Of a stretch of 26,068 nt of DNA, positions 8,468 through 15,999 are shown piece after piece; position 1 is the first letter of the stretch; each line of letters starts with the position of its first letter. Under the pieces are notes generated by a model that worked only from the letters and a program-made list of their open reading frames with translations, was not told where the DNA came from and made no database searches. The stretch lies in assembly GCA_905213725.1 (NCBI GenBank), contig CAJMJM010000011.1, forward strand, positions 1 through 26,068, written 5' to 3'. The position numbers were made by a program, and so were the translations under genes. Source of the DNA: Collinsella aerofaciens. Its GTDB lineage: Bacteria > Actinomycetota > Coriobacteriia > Coriobacteriales > Coriobacteriaceae.

Positions 8468-8764
8468 CTAGCGGACGCGGCGCGAGGCGCGAGCGAGTAG
8501 GTAGTCGGCCACAAACAGGATGACGGCCACGATGGCGTAATCCAGGCGGAATACGCCGCCAAAGGGCGAGGTGATGACGCCGTAGCCGGCGATGGCGCTC
8601 GGCAGCGCGCGCGAAAGCTCAACGACAAAGCCCACGATCTGCAGCTTGGCGGTGAGGCCGCTAAAGCACAACAACACAGTCATCGCACTCATAAAAATGC
8701 CGCAGATGCGACAGGCGATGGCGATGATGCTCATCGCCACGGCAGCGGCCTTACGAGAGTTCAC
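8468..8764 (-). CDS. Small multi-spanning membrane protein, unknown function
   Basis: A 98-aa hydrophobic protein with about three membrane segments (residues about 9-30, 35-60 and 72-90) and a basic C-terminus ending RASRRVR. I do not recognise a family. It starts at a GTG (8764) within the last codons of the ABC-F gene, overlapping it by 14 bases, with GAGGAG seven bases upstream; this choice avoids a long antisense-like extension into the ABC-F gene. Its position between ABC-F and the M50 protease suggests co-transcription with both. Confidence 0.6.
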   Translation of the reverse strand: MNSRKAAAVAMSIIAIACRICGIFMSAMTVLLCFSGLTAKLQIVGFVVELSRALPSAIAGYGVITSPFGGVFRLDYAIVAVILFVADYLLARASRRVR

Positions 8765-10784
8765 GCGCGGTCTCCTCTTCGATCTGGGTGGAAAGCTCCA
8801 GCCATTCGTCCTCGAGCTTGGGCAGCTCTTGCTTAAGGCCGTTATATTCCCCCAGCGCGGCATTGAACTTGTCCTGATCGGCATAAAGCTCTTCGCTGGC
8901 CATCAATTCCATAAGCTCGTCATAGCGGGCGCGCTTTTTGTCGAGCTCCGCCTCGATCTTCTTGAGCTGGTTGCGCACACCCTTGAGCTTTTTGTTGAGC
9001 GCGGCGCGGGCTTGGGCCTCGGCGCGCTTCTGCTCCTTGGTCTTTTTGCCCTCGGTAGGCTTGGAAGCGGCGGCGGGCGCATCGGGCTGGGCCGCGGTGA
9101 CTTTGGCGGACTTGGCCGTGGCCGGCGCACTCTCCCCTGCTGCCTCGGCAGCGGCGCGGGCCGCGAGGTCCTCGCGCTTGTAGAGGTAGTAGTCGTAGTC
9201 GCCGTCGTAGACCGTGACCTTGCCATCGCGGATGTCAATGATGCGGTTGGCAACGGCGCGCACCAGGTGCTCGTCGTGGCTGATCAGCACGATGGTGCCG
9301 GGGAAGTTTTGCAGGGCGTTTTCGAGCATGTCCACCGAGTCGATGTCCAGGTGGTTGGTGGGTTCGTCCAGGCACAGGAGCGCCTCGGGGGCCACGAGCA
9401 TCTTGGCCAGTGCCAGACGCGCTTTTTCGCCGCCAGAGAGGACGCGGACCTGCTTTTCGATGGAATCGTTGTCGCTAAATAGGAAGGCGCCCAGCAGGCT
9501 GCGCTGCTGCGGCACGGTCCACTTGGGCGTGACGGTGTCGATCTCTTGCAGGACGGTGTTGGACTCGGTCATGCCTTCGAGCGCGTGCTGGGCATAGTAG
9601 GCGACGCCGACGTTGGTGCCCAGGTCGCGCGTGCCGGTGGTGGGTGGCTCCAGGCCGGCGAGGATCTTCATGAGCGTGGACTTGCCGGCGCCGTTGGGGC
9701 CGACGAGCGCCACATGCTCGCCGCGGTAGAGCTTGAGGTCGATGTCACTGTAGATGTGCTTGTCGCCGTATGACTTGGAGACGCCCTCGAGGCCCACGAC
9801 CATATCGCCCGAGCGCGGCGGGTCGGGGAACTTAAAGTCGATATGCTTGTGGCCCTCGGGCAGGATGACGAGCTCCTTTTTGATCTGCTCGATTTTGCGG
9901 ATGCGCTCCTGGGCCTGGGCTGCCTTGGTGGGCTTGTAGCGGAACTTATCGACGAAGACCTGCATGTGGGCGATGTCGCGCTCCTGGGCGGCGCGCTTGG
10001 CGCGCATCTGCTCCAGGTTGTCCTCGCGCTGCTTGAGGTAGCTGCTGTAGTTGCCGGTGTAGGTGGTTACGCGACGGTTTTCGAGTGCGGCGACGTGGTC
10101 GACGCAGGCGTCCATGAAGACGCGGTCGTGGCTGACGATGAGGACGGCGCCGTCGTAGTTGGCAATAAAGCCGCGCAGCCACTGGACGCTCTCGAGGTCC
10201 AGATGGTTAGTGGGTTCGTCCAGAAGCAGCAGGTCGGGGTGACGCAGGAAGAGCTTGGCAAGTGCGATACGCATCTGCCAGCCGCCGGAGAACTCGGAGC
10301 ACGGGCGCTCAAAGTCGGTGACCTTAAAGCCCAGGCCGGACAGGATCTTGCGCGCGTTGCTCTCGAGCTCGTAGCCGCCCAGATGCTCAAAGCGGTCCTG
10401 GACCTGGCCGTACTCGTTGAGGAGGGCGTCGACGTCCTTGCCCTGCTCGGAGAGCTCGGTGATCTGGGCCTGCAGCTCGTTGGCGCGCTCGCCCATGCGG
10501 CGGATTTCCTTGGCAGCGGCCATGACCTCGGCAAGGATGGTGGTGTCCTTTTGCTCCAGGTTGGTTTCCTGCTCTAGGTAGCCCACCTGGCAGTCCTTGG
10601 CGTACTGGACCTGGCCGGCGTCGGGGCTGTCGATGCCCATGATGATCTTGAGCATGGTGGTTTTGCCGGCGCCGTTGGGTCCCACGAGCGCAAAGCGCTC
10701 GCCGGGGTTGATCTGGAAGGACGCGCCGCTAAAGAGGACGCGCGCGCCGAAGCTTTTTTCGATCTTGTCGACCAGGAGGATCAT
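8751..10784 (-). CDS. ABC-F family ATP-binding cassette protein
   Basis: ABC-F proteins have two ATPase domains and no membrane domain; they bind the ribosomal E-site and act in translation or antibiotic protection. In this 677-aa protein the first domain has GPNGAGKTT, EFSGGWQMR and LLLLDEPTNHLD, and the second has GPNGAGKST, LSGGEKARLALAK and LCLDEPTNHLD. A charged linker between them carries RYKPTKAAQAQ. An Ala/Pro-rich spacer and a Lys/Glu-rich coiled coil form the C-terminus, as in Uup/YdiF-type members. The start ATG at 10784 follows AAAGGCGG; the open frame further upstream runs through the tRNA terminator. I see nothing marking it as a resistance gene. The terminator of the upstream tRNA ends only 31 bases before the start. 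Confidence 0.95.
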   Translation of the reverse strand: MILLVDKIEKSFGARVLFSGASFQINPGERFALVGPNGAGKTTMLKIIMGIDSPDAGQVQYAKDCQVGYLEQETNLEQKDTTILAEVMAAAKEIRRMGERANELQAQITELSEQGKDVDALLNEYGQVQDRFEHLGGYELESNARKILSGLGFKVTDFERPCSEFSGGWQMRIALAKLFLRHPDLLLLDEPTNHLDLESVQWLRGFIANYDGAVLIVSHDRVFMDACVDHVAALENRRVTTYTGNYSSYLKQREDNLEQMRAKRAAQERDIAHMQVFVDKFRYKPTKAAQAQERIRKIEQIKKELVILPEGHKHIDFKFPDPPRSGDMVVGLEGVSKSYGDKHIYSDIDLKLYRGEHVALVGPNGAGKSTLMKILAGLEPPTTGTRDLGTNVGVAYYAQHALEGMTESNTVLQEIDTVTPKWTVPQQRSLLGAFLFSDNDSIEKQVRVLSGGEKARLALAKMLVAPEALLCLDEPTNHLDIDSVDMLENALQNFPGTIVLISHDEHLVRAVANRIIDIRDGKVTVYDGDYDYYLYKREDLAARAAAEAAGESAPATAKSAKVTAAQPDAPAAASKPTEGKKTKEQKRAEAQARAALNKKLKGVRNQLKKIEAELDKKRARYDELMELMASEELYADQDKFNAALGEYNGLKQELPKLEDEWLELSTQIEEETARELS

Positions 10785-10815
10785 GGTGCCGCCTTTGACC
10801 TTGTGTGCCAATATG

Positions 10816-10844
10816 AAAAAAGGCCCCAACTTGCGTTGGAGCCT
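10816..10844 (-). terminator. Rho-independent terminator of tRNA-Ala copy 1
   Basis: On the minus strand a 10-bp stem AGGCTCCAAC / GTTGGGGCCT with a GCAA tetraloop is followed by six T. It lies directly after the tRNA and 31 bases before the ABC-F start. Confidence 0.85.
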
Positions 10845-10859
10845 CATTCAATGCTCGGG

Positions 10860-10932
10860 TGGAGACGAGGGGGATCGAACCCCTGACCTCTTGACTGCCA
10901 GTCAAGCGCTCTCCCAGCTGAGCTACGCCCCC
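10860..10932 (-). tRNA. tRNA-Ala (anticodon GGC), copy 1
   Basis: The minus strand folds as a full cloverleaf: GGGGGCG acceptor, D-arm GCTCAGCTGGGAGAGC, anticodon loop CTGGCAG giving GGC, and T-arm GGGGTTCGATCCCC. The 3' CCA is not encoded (CCC follows the discriminator A). Confidence 0.95.
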
Positions 10933-10944
10933 GTGCGAAGAAGT

Positions 10945-10973
10945 ACTATACGGGAACTCCCCCGCCGATGCAA
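10945..10973 (-). promoter_or_regulatory. Promoter of tRNA-Ala copy 1
   Basis: TTGCAT, 17 bases, TATAGT on the minus strand, with the -10 box 12 bases before the tRNA 5' end. The sequence recurs unchanged before copy 2. Confidence 0.75.
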
Positions 10974-11466
10974 GGACAATTTTGGAAAAACTTTCCGGAG
11001 GCGCGGGCGCCGCTGGGACGAGAGCGCGGCGCGGACTCGAGGGCAAGGGACCCGCGATGCCGGATCCGGCCCGCGGGGCGCGCCCAGGGCATCTCGGGTT
11101 CCGCCGCTCGCCGGTTTTCGCCTCCACCCCACGGGCCGCCATCCGCCCAACGACCATCCCGCCGGCGCCGGGCCCATTATCGGGGCCAATCGCGCTCCCG
11201 CCGACCCGGCGATTTCAAAACCATGCCGGTTTACGGGGCCAGGCTGGGAACCCCCGAGCATGCCGTCATCGGTAAAATCAAAACCGCAGGTAGACGGCTT
11301 GCGCATTCCGCGAACTGCAGGGTATGGACGGCCGGTCCAGGTCCAGCCCCGTAATTCGGCATAGTTTTGAAATGGTTCTTGTCAATCAGCATTAACTATT
11401 GCGTGGATTTGACCGAAAACGTTTATCAAGACAATTTCGCAGGCATGTGGAGTGGGAACTTTAGCT
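10974..11466. other. Intergenic region without a credible gene
   Basis: About 490 bases separate the tRNA-Ala promoter from the terminator of the CAU tRNA. The first 400 are GC-rich and duplicated; from about 11375 the DNA is AT-richer and unique. I see no ribosome binding site with a plausible reading frame. The inverted-repeat element at 11212-11374 is the only clear structure. Confidence 0.6.
11212..11374. repeat. MITE-like element with imperfect terminal inverted repeats, copy 1
   Basis: The left end reads ATTTCAAAACCATGCCGGTT and continues TTACGGGGC; the right end, read on the opposite strand, is ATTTCAAAACTATGCCGAAT continuing TTACGGGGC. That is roughly 30 bases of terminal inverted repeat with about four mismatches, spanning about 162 bases with no coding capacity. 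The direct duplication stops exactly at its right end. Mobility is inference. Confidence 0.6.
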
Positions 11467-11497
11467 AAAAGAAGCCGGGCTATTTGCCCGGCTTCTT
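11467..11497 (-). terminator. Rho-independent terminator after the CAU tRNA
   Basis: On the minus strand a perfect 12-bp stem AAGAAGCCGGGC / GCCCGGCTTCTT with a 5-base loop, followed by TT and a T-rich stretch. Confidence 0.85.
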
Positions 11498-11504
11498 GAT
11501 TCTC

Positions 11505-11580
11505 TGGTGGGCCCTCCGGGATTCGAACCCAGAACCCAGGGATTATGAGTCCCCTGCGCTAACCGTTGCGCCAAGAGCCC
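11505..11580 (-). tRNA. tRNA with CAU anticodon, probably Ile2 (alternatively elongator Met)
   Basis: A 76-base cloverleaf on the minus strand with encoded CCA, anticodon loop CTCATAA and T-arm CTGGGTTCGAATCCCGG. The acceptor stem GGGCTCT/AGGGCCC has C4-G69 and discriminator A73, features shared with Ile2 tRNAs modified by TilS, while bacterial elongator Met tRNAs usually differ there. The D-arm GGCGCAACGGTTAGCGC lacks the usual initiator features. CAU alone cannot settle Ile against Met. Confidence 0.85.
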
Positions 11581-11724
11581 TTATAAAATGGCGCGTGCAA
11601 TAGAGGCCAATAGAACAGGCCACCCATCTTGAACCACGTCGTGAAATACTACCATGCGATCGATGCTCATTCAACGCACGATCTTTCTCGTGGTCTTCGA
11701 GCGAAGTAGTATTTGACTGATATG

Positions 11725-11753
11725 AAAAAAGGCCCCAACTTGCGTTGGAGCCT
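11725..11753 (-). terminator. Rho-independent terminator of tRNA-Ala copy 2
   Basis: Identical to the terminator of copy 1: 10-bp stem, GCAA loop, six T on the minus strand. Here no gene follows closely; the next transcribed unit downstream is the CAU tRNA. Confidence 0.85.
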
Positions 11754-11768
11754 CATTCAATGCTCGGG

Positions 11769-11841
11769 TGGAGACGAGGGGGATCGAACCCCTGACCTCT
11801 TGACTGCCAGTCAAGCGCTCTCCCAGCTGAGCTACGCCCCC
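11769..11841 (-). tRNA. tRNA-Ala (anticodon GGC), copy 2
   Basis: Identical to copy 1 over the whole cloverleaf, including the anticodon loop CTGGCAG and the missing 3' CCA. Confidence 0.95.
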
Positions 11842-11853
11842 GTGCGAAGAAGT

Positions 11854-11882
11854 ACTATACGGGAACTCCCCCGCCGATGCAA
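11854..11882 (-). promoter_or_regulatory. Promoter of tRNA-Ala copy 2
   Basis: Same TTGCAT-17-TATAGT arrangement as copy 1, so both tRNA genes should be expressed. Confidence 0.75.
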
Positions 11883-12334
11883 GGACAATTTTGGAAAAAC
11901 TTTCCGGAGGCGCGGGCGCCGCTGGGACGAGAGCGCGGCGCGGACTCGAGGGCAAGGGACCCGCGATGCCGGATCCGGCCCGCGGGGCGCGCCCAGGGCA
12001 TCTCGGGTTCCGCCGCTCGCCGGTTTTCGCCTCCACCCCACGGGCCGCCATCCGCCCAACGACCATCCCGCCGGCGCCGGGCCCATTATCGGGGCCAATC
12101 GCGCTCCCGCCGACCCGGCGATTTCAAAACCATGCCGGTTTACGGGGCCAGGCTGGGAACCCCCGAGCATGCCGTCATCGGTAAAATCAAAACCGCAGGT
12201 AGACGGCTTGCGCATTCCGTGAAATGCAGGGTATGGACGGCCGGTCCGGGTCCAGCCCCGTAATCCGGCATAGTTTTGAAATGATACTAATTCACTAGCA
12301 GGAAAACTAGGTCGTTCTAGCGCCTTGTCGCCGG
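11883..12334. other. Intergenic region, mostly duplicated DNA
   Basis: The first 400 bases are the second copy of the tRNA-Ala upstream DNA. The last 50 (from 12284) are unique and lead into the stop codon of the nuclease-like pseudogene. No credible gene is visible. Confidence 0.6.
12121..12283. repeat. MITE-like element with imperfect terminal inverted repeats, copy 2
   Basis: Same element as at 11212-11374. Its right inverted repeat reads ATTTCAAAACTATGCCGGAT on the minus strand, slightly closer to the left repeat than in copy 1. The four differences between the two duplications all fall within this element. Confidence 0.6.
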
Positions 12335-13491
12335 CTAATTTCCGAGTTCCAACCAGTTGCACAGAACATTTGCTCGCAGTCGCGTCTCGGCGCGCTTCAT
12401 TGCCTCGGATTTGGCTTTATATCGAATCCCCAAACGACTGCAGACGCTTTTGATTATGGCGTCTAGCTGTTTTTTGTCGTTAAGCATATCGTGGGTTACC
12501 AAGAACACATCGAAACCCATGCTCTGGAGCGCAGTCATGCGCTCCGCATCTTGGTCAAGTACCGCGCCTGACCCATGGATGACCTCACCTTGGATTTCGA
12601 TAATTGCTGCCTTCATTAGGATTGGGTTTACAATCACGATGTCACCGTAGCAAACCTTTTGACCTGCGATGCTTTGGGCTTCCTCGGATAGAGGGGTTAA
12701 ATCGTTGAGGTATACGTATCTGAATCCTGAACCACCTAGACGTCGAGAACGACTTAGAAGCAGGACCCCCGCGACCTCGAGTGGAGATGCAGCAATGCCG
12801 ATAACCTGCTGAGCGGCATCATAAAACTGCTTTCCCCACATTTGACTTTTGACCTTTTCGGCGAATCGATGCAAGTCGCTCAGTTCGATGAGTGGCTTTC
12901 TCATCCAAAGCGAAGTACCTTTGAGTTTCGTAACCTCTCTTCCATCCTCGCGATCGTTCGTTTGGCCTTCATTAACTGGGACCTTTACGGTTGTGCGGGC
13001 ATAAACTCGTTTCCAAGGAATCTCGTCTTCGCCTTCTCCAAGTTCGAACAGATTCTGCGTGCTGGAATTGCGATTCTCCTTTAACGCGATTTTTAACTGC
13101 ATTTCGACAGCGGGGGTCGGCTCGAAACAGAAAACCAGCCGCAAAGTTCGTACATAGCCAGTACGAGATCTTTTGGGGCCACAAAGCGTGTCATAGTAAA
13201 TAACGTGTTAAGCGGATTGGTGACGCTAAAGCCTAAATGAGTGTCGGTTGTTGTGCCGGTATCCGAAGCCCCTTCCCAGCGAATAGTGGAGCGCAATCCC
13301 GAGTGGTGATTACAACAACCTGGCGAAGCAACAGCGATAATCGGGGTCTTGAGGACATCGGTTACGAAAGGGGCTTGGGATAGGGCCCGCCAGCCGTCAT
13401 CGGAGCTGGGTAGGCGCGGGTAGAGGTCATGCACCTGCGGTGGGCAGCGCCAGTAGCGGAATGCGGTGTTTGCGCAGACGATTTCGTCCAT
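12335..13491 (-). pseudogene. Frameshifted nuclease-like gene (possible AbiEi/DUF559-like architecture)
   Basis: Two frames on the minus strand make one gene of about 387 aa. The first begins at the ATG at 13491, preceded by GGAGG, and runs MDEIVCANTAFRYWR... to LAMYELCGWFS, ending in a stop near 13093. The second continues as FEPTPAVEMQLKIALKEN and runs to 12335. The switch lies at about 13124-13136 (GGTTTTCTGTTTCGAG); one extra T would restore WFSVFEPTP. The C-terminal part has an EIQGEVIHGSGAVLDQDAER motif then MGFDVFLVTHDML, resembling the PD-(D/E)XK-type domain found in DUF559/Vsr-like proteins and behind AbiEi-type regulators. That assignment is by eye only. GC is lower than in the housekeeping block. 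Confidence 0.6.
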
Positions 13492-13822
13492 GTGGCCTCC
13501 CCTGGTTTCGACCGTAGGCCGTGCGGAATGCGGGCATGGCCGATTATCTACCGGGGCATCATGCGGGTAAGTACGGGAAGCAAACCAAATGCTGACAAAA
13601 GCATGCCGAGTTCCGCCGAAAAACCGTCGTGTGATAGAAAACCGCTGGAAGGAGCTTTGGGCATGTGGTCCCTGTCTCCACATTTGCGCGCGGATCACAT
13701 GGGGAATTCAATGAAAATACGCATGCGTTTTATACAAAACATGCAATGGCGTCAGCAAAAAGGGTGCGAAAAAAATGACGCCTTATACGACTACGATTCG
13801 TTTTGGAGTCACCCTTGGTGTC
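13492..13822. other. Intergenic region, nothing recognised
   Basis: About 330 bases between the pseudogene start and the tRNA-Val terminator. Open frames here have no good ribosome binding site and no recognisable product. It should hold the former promoter of the pseudogene, but I cannot pick one with confidence. Confidence 0.5.
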
Positions 13823-13860
13823 AAAAAAGAAAAAGGTCAGAGGTTTAACACCTCTGACCT
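13823..13860 (-). terminator. Rho-independent terminator of tRNA-Val
   Basis: Perfect 11-bp stem AGGTCAGAGGT / ACCTCTGACCT on the minus strand, loop GTTAA, then TTTTTCTTTTTT. Confidence 0.9.
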
Positions 13861-13870
13861 ATGCTTTAGA

Positions 13871-13945
13871 TGGTGGGCGATACAAGATTCGAACTTGTGA
13901 CCCCATCCGTGTGAAGGATATGCTCTACCCCAGAGCCAATCGCCC
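13871..13945 (-). tRNA. tRNA-Val (anticodon CAC)
   Basis: A 75-base cloverleaf on the minus strand: acceptor GGGCGAT/ATCGCCC, D-arm GCTCTGGGGTAGAGC, anticodon loop TTCACAC giving CAC, T-arm ACAAGTTCGAATCTTGT, and encoded CCA. Confidence 0.95.
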
Positions 13946-13965
13946 GTCGCCTTTCGGCAAAAGAG

Positions 13966-13995
13966 ATACTAACATAGCCGTGCGTGGTTTACCAA
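13966..13995 (-). promoter_or_regulatory. Likely promoter of tRNA-Val
   Basis: TTGGTA, 18 bases, TAGTAT on the minus strand, about 20 bases before the tRNA. A moderate match to the consensus. Confidence 0.45.
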
Positions 13996-14083
13996 GAACT
14001 TTTTGCTTCCGATTTTAAATTCGCGGGCGCAAACCGCGCCACAGCAATCAGGGCAGCCGACAAACCCCCAGCTAAACCACCCT

Positions 14084-14893
14084 TTATCGCTTGATCCACG
14101 AGGTTTCGGGCCGGCAGATAAGTCGCGCGTTGTTGTAGGCCATGTCGAGCGTGAGGCAGGTGCGCGCGGCGTAGAAACCGTCCTCGCGTTGAATGGTCAG
14201 CGCCAGCTCGGGCTTGTCGCCGGTCAGGCACAGCGGTAGGAGTAGCTGGATCCGGCCGCCGTAGAACTGCGGCACCGCGAGCGTATAGTTGGCTGCGGCG
14301 CGGCGGGCGGCCTCGACGACGGCTCCCTCAAAGGCACGGCGCAGCAGCAGCGAGTTGCCCTCCCCCATCAGGCTGGCGGGAATACGAATCAGGTTCTCTT
14401 CGTCGCCCAGAATGTGGTCGATGTTGGAGCGGATGGGAAGGCGGTAGTCAAAGACAAGCTCGGAGGGGTCCTCGGCAAAGCGCACGCGGCACGGCAGGTA
14501 CTCAAACGAGACCAGCATGGGGTCGCTCTCCTTAAAGAAACCCTTCAAAAACCAGCGCTGGCGCGCGTCGGGCTTGGTGTTGGGCTCAAACAGGCCGTAG
14601 ATGGTCTCGTAGCGGCGCGTGTACAGGCCGGTGTTGAACAGGCATCGGTCGTCGTCGAACACCGGCGGCAGGTTGGACGGCGCGGTCTGGTCCACGTCGC
14701 GCTCGGTCAAAAATACCGCGCGGCTAAACGAAAACGACAGGTAGTTCTTGAGAATGCGGTTGCAGGGACCCCAGTCCTCGGGATCGGCGAGGTCGGCCAA
14801 GCGCTCGTAACAGGGCTCGGGGCAAAACGCAAAGTCGTATACATTGCTGCACAGGGTGTTGGGGATCTCCATGTGGCGTCCAATCCATCTCAT
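14084..14893 (-). CDS. DUF3825 domain-containing protein
   Basis: The 269-aa protein matches the DUF3825 pattern: an aromatic N-terminus (NVYDFAFCPEPCYERLADLA), a central LFNTGLYTRRYETIYGLFEPN block where DUF3825 proteins have their most conserved residues, and a C-terminal PQFYGGRIQLLLPLCL region. The biochemical role of the domain is unknown to me; relatives occur in stress- and conflict-type contexts. Two start codons are possible, 14893 and the ATG seven codons later (14872); neither has a strong ribosome binding site. GC content is high, like the core genome, so this gene may belong to the stable neighbourhood of tRNA-Val rather than to the island. Confidence 0.75.
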   Translation of the reverse strand: MRWIGRHMEIPNTLCSNVYDFAFCPEPCYERLADLADPEDWGPCNRILKNYLSFSFSRAVFLTERDVDQTAPSNLPPVFDDDRCLFNTGLYTRRYETIYGLFEPNTKPDARQRWFLKGFFKESDPMLVSFEYLPCRVRFAEDPSELVFDYRLPIRSNIDHILGDEENLIRIPASLMGEGNSLLLRRAFEGAVVEAARRAAANYTLAVPQFYGGRIQLLLPLCLTGDKPELALTIQREDGFYAARTCLTLDMAYNNARLICRPETSWIKR

Positions 14894-14917
14894 AGCTGGC
14901 GTGCGGATGCTTTGATT

Positions 14918-15433
14918 CTATACGTGCGAAGCGTCGTCGGAGATCACGATGCAATGGCACCTTAGCTCGTTGGCTAGATCGTCGAGCGTGCGGCGTCTAG
15001 CAACGAGGTCATGGATCCAGGCGTAGTACTGGTTGTCTTTGGGCTCGGAGCTGTCGGACAGCTCGACCGGAGTGCCGGCGAACCTTAAGACGGACAACGC
15101 AAAGACAAGGCTGGTGCGTTTGTTGCCGTCCTCAAAGATGTGGTCCTTGACCATGTGCTCGGCCACGTAGGTGACCTGGTCAAAGATGTCTGTGAAGCGA
15201 TCGGCTGGCGATTGGCCGAATATCGTGCAAAACGCACCCACAAGCACGGACTCGACGCGCCGAAGTTCGCGCGCGGCCCTTTCGCCCGTAGCGTCGGTCG
15301 TATAGCAGCGTCCGATTGTTAGCAGCGTACTGTGAAGGCGCATGACGGCGCCGGCCATGGCCTCGAGCGACCCAGCGTCATCGAGCACTAGCGGCGCAAC
15401 AGGAAGCACCCGCCCGTCAACATCGGCAATCAT
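14918..15433 (-). CDS. Fic/Doc-family toxin (Doc-like)
   Basis: A 171-aa protein with the Fic fold active-site motif HIFEDGNKRT (H98 to T107). The pattern H-x-F-x-D-G-N-K-R lacks the second Arg of AMPylating Fic enzymes (GNGRxxR) and resembles Doc, the kinase that phosphorylates EF-Tu and stops translation. The substrate here is inference. The helices before the motif (DRFTDIFDQVTYVAEHMV) also fit Doc. The start ATG overlaps the stop of the upstream 61-aa gene by four bases (ATGA), the layout of an antitoxin-toxin pair. No inhibitory (S/T)xxxE(G/N) helix is obvious in either protein. Confidence 0.85.
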   Translation of the reverse strand: MIADVDGRVLPVAPLVLDDAGSLEAMAGAVMRLHSTLLTIGRCYTTDATGERAARELRRVESVLVGAFCTIFGQSPADRFTDIFDQVTYVAEHMVKDHIFEDGNKRTSLVFALSVLRFAGTPVELSDSSEPKDNQYYAWIHDLVARRRTLDDLANELRCHCIVISDDASHV

Positions 15434-15615
15434 GAGTTCTCCAAAAGCCTGAGCGCGTTGGGCATGGACGCTATGGTTGACTCAGCTGCAAGGTCGATTG
15501 ACATAATGATGTCAAGTGAAATAGGCGAAGTGGAATCTGCCTCGTGCGCAATTGAAGGATCTTCCTGGCCAGCACAATCAGCACCGTCATCAACTTGAAC
15601 GTAGTTCCAAGGCAT
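15430..15615 (-). CDS. 61-aa partner of the Doc-like protein, candidate antitoxin
   Basis: Start at ATG 15615 is set by AAAGGAGG five to six bases upstream; the frame is open for 27 more codons upstream without a ribosome binding site. The first 20 residues (MPWNYVQVDDGADCAGQEDP) resemble those of the gene at 15999-16265 (MLWSYVQLDDGTQFAYSETR), and the ribosome binding sites match too. The rest is unrelated: a Ser/Leu/Ile stretch ending MPNALRLLENS, which could be the toxin-binding segment. Genetic position supports an antitoxin role, but no Phd-like fold is evident. Confidence 0.65.
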   Translation of the reverse strand: MPWNYVQVDDGADCAGQEDPSIAHEADSTSPISLDIIMSIDLAAESTIASMPNALRLLENS

Positions 15616-15720
15616 GTCCGCCTCCTTTAAATAGATACGCCTCGCGGACGTCGTGGCGAGGTAACACGCGAGAGCCGACAGCGGATATGTCGACAAGCGT
15701 GATCATGGTTCAATTGCGGT

Positions 15721-15999
15721 TTAGCAATAGAATGTCAGGGAATCATCACCAAAGGTTTCGCGCCACTTGTCACAAATGTATCGATGGTTCATGGTGATTA
15801 GTTTTGAAAGATCCCTGAGATCCTTAGCCGGAATCTTGCTCTCGTTGTTCGCAAGTGTGCATACGCCATTTTTAGTGAGCCAAAACATAGTCGAGTTAGC
15901 AGCCGCCCTCTTAACCCCTACATGGATGTGAACGGGTTCTCCGTTTTCCGCGATCCAAAAGAACAGAACATACTGTCCAAAAACAAGAATTCGAGGCAT
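15721..15999 (-). CDS. DUF4160 domain-containing protein
   Basis: A 92-aa protein matching DUF4160: MPRILVFGQYVLFFWIAENGEPVHIHV at the N-terminus with the HIHV pair, a middle FWLTKNGVC strand, and a C-terminal helix ending ICDKWRETFGD. DUF4160 proteins usually sit beside a DUF2442 or other small partner and are proposed to be toxin-antitoxin-like; activity has not been settled. The start overlaps the stop of the upstream 88-aa gene by one base (TAATG), so the two are coupled. Confidence 0.85.
   Translation of the reverse strand: MPRILVFGQYVLFFWIAENGEPVHIHVGVKRAAANSTMFWLTKNGVCTLANNESKIPAKDLRDLSKLITMNHRYICDKWRETFGDDSLTFYC

Larger units (their letters stand above)
10811..11374. repeat. 564-bp direct repeat, copy 1 (contains tRNA-Ala)
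   Basis: This block recurs 909 bases further on, at 11720-12283. The copies match base for base except for four mismatches I could find, all in the last 65 bases. Each carries a terminator, a tRNA-Ala, its promoter and about 420 bases of GC-rich non-coding DNA ending in an inverted-repeat element. Open frames inside it are interrupted by the tRNA or lie on both strands and are not credible genes. Confidence 0.95.
11720..12283. repeat. 564-bp direct repeat, copy 2 (contains tRNA-Ala)
   Basis: Second copy of the block at 10811-11374, same orientation, offset 909 bases. The left boundary falls next to the terminator T-run and the right boundary at the GTTTTGAAATG end of the inverted-repeat element; beyond both boundaries the copies are unrelated. 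Confidence 0.95.

Noticed and set aside
10923..11306. Arg/Pro/Gly-rich frames upstream of tRNA-Ala, repeated at 11832-12362
   Set aside because: They run into the tRNA promoter and tRNA, exist on both strands and are duplicated only because the DNA is duplicated.
10860..11945. tRNA genes as attachment sites of an integrated element
   Set aside because: No integrase is present, and the duplicated block extends far beyond a tRNA 3' end, with the duplicated part mainly upstream of the tRNA.
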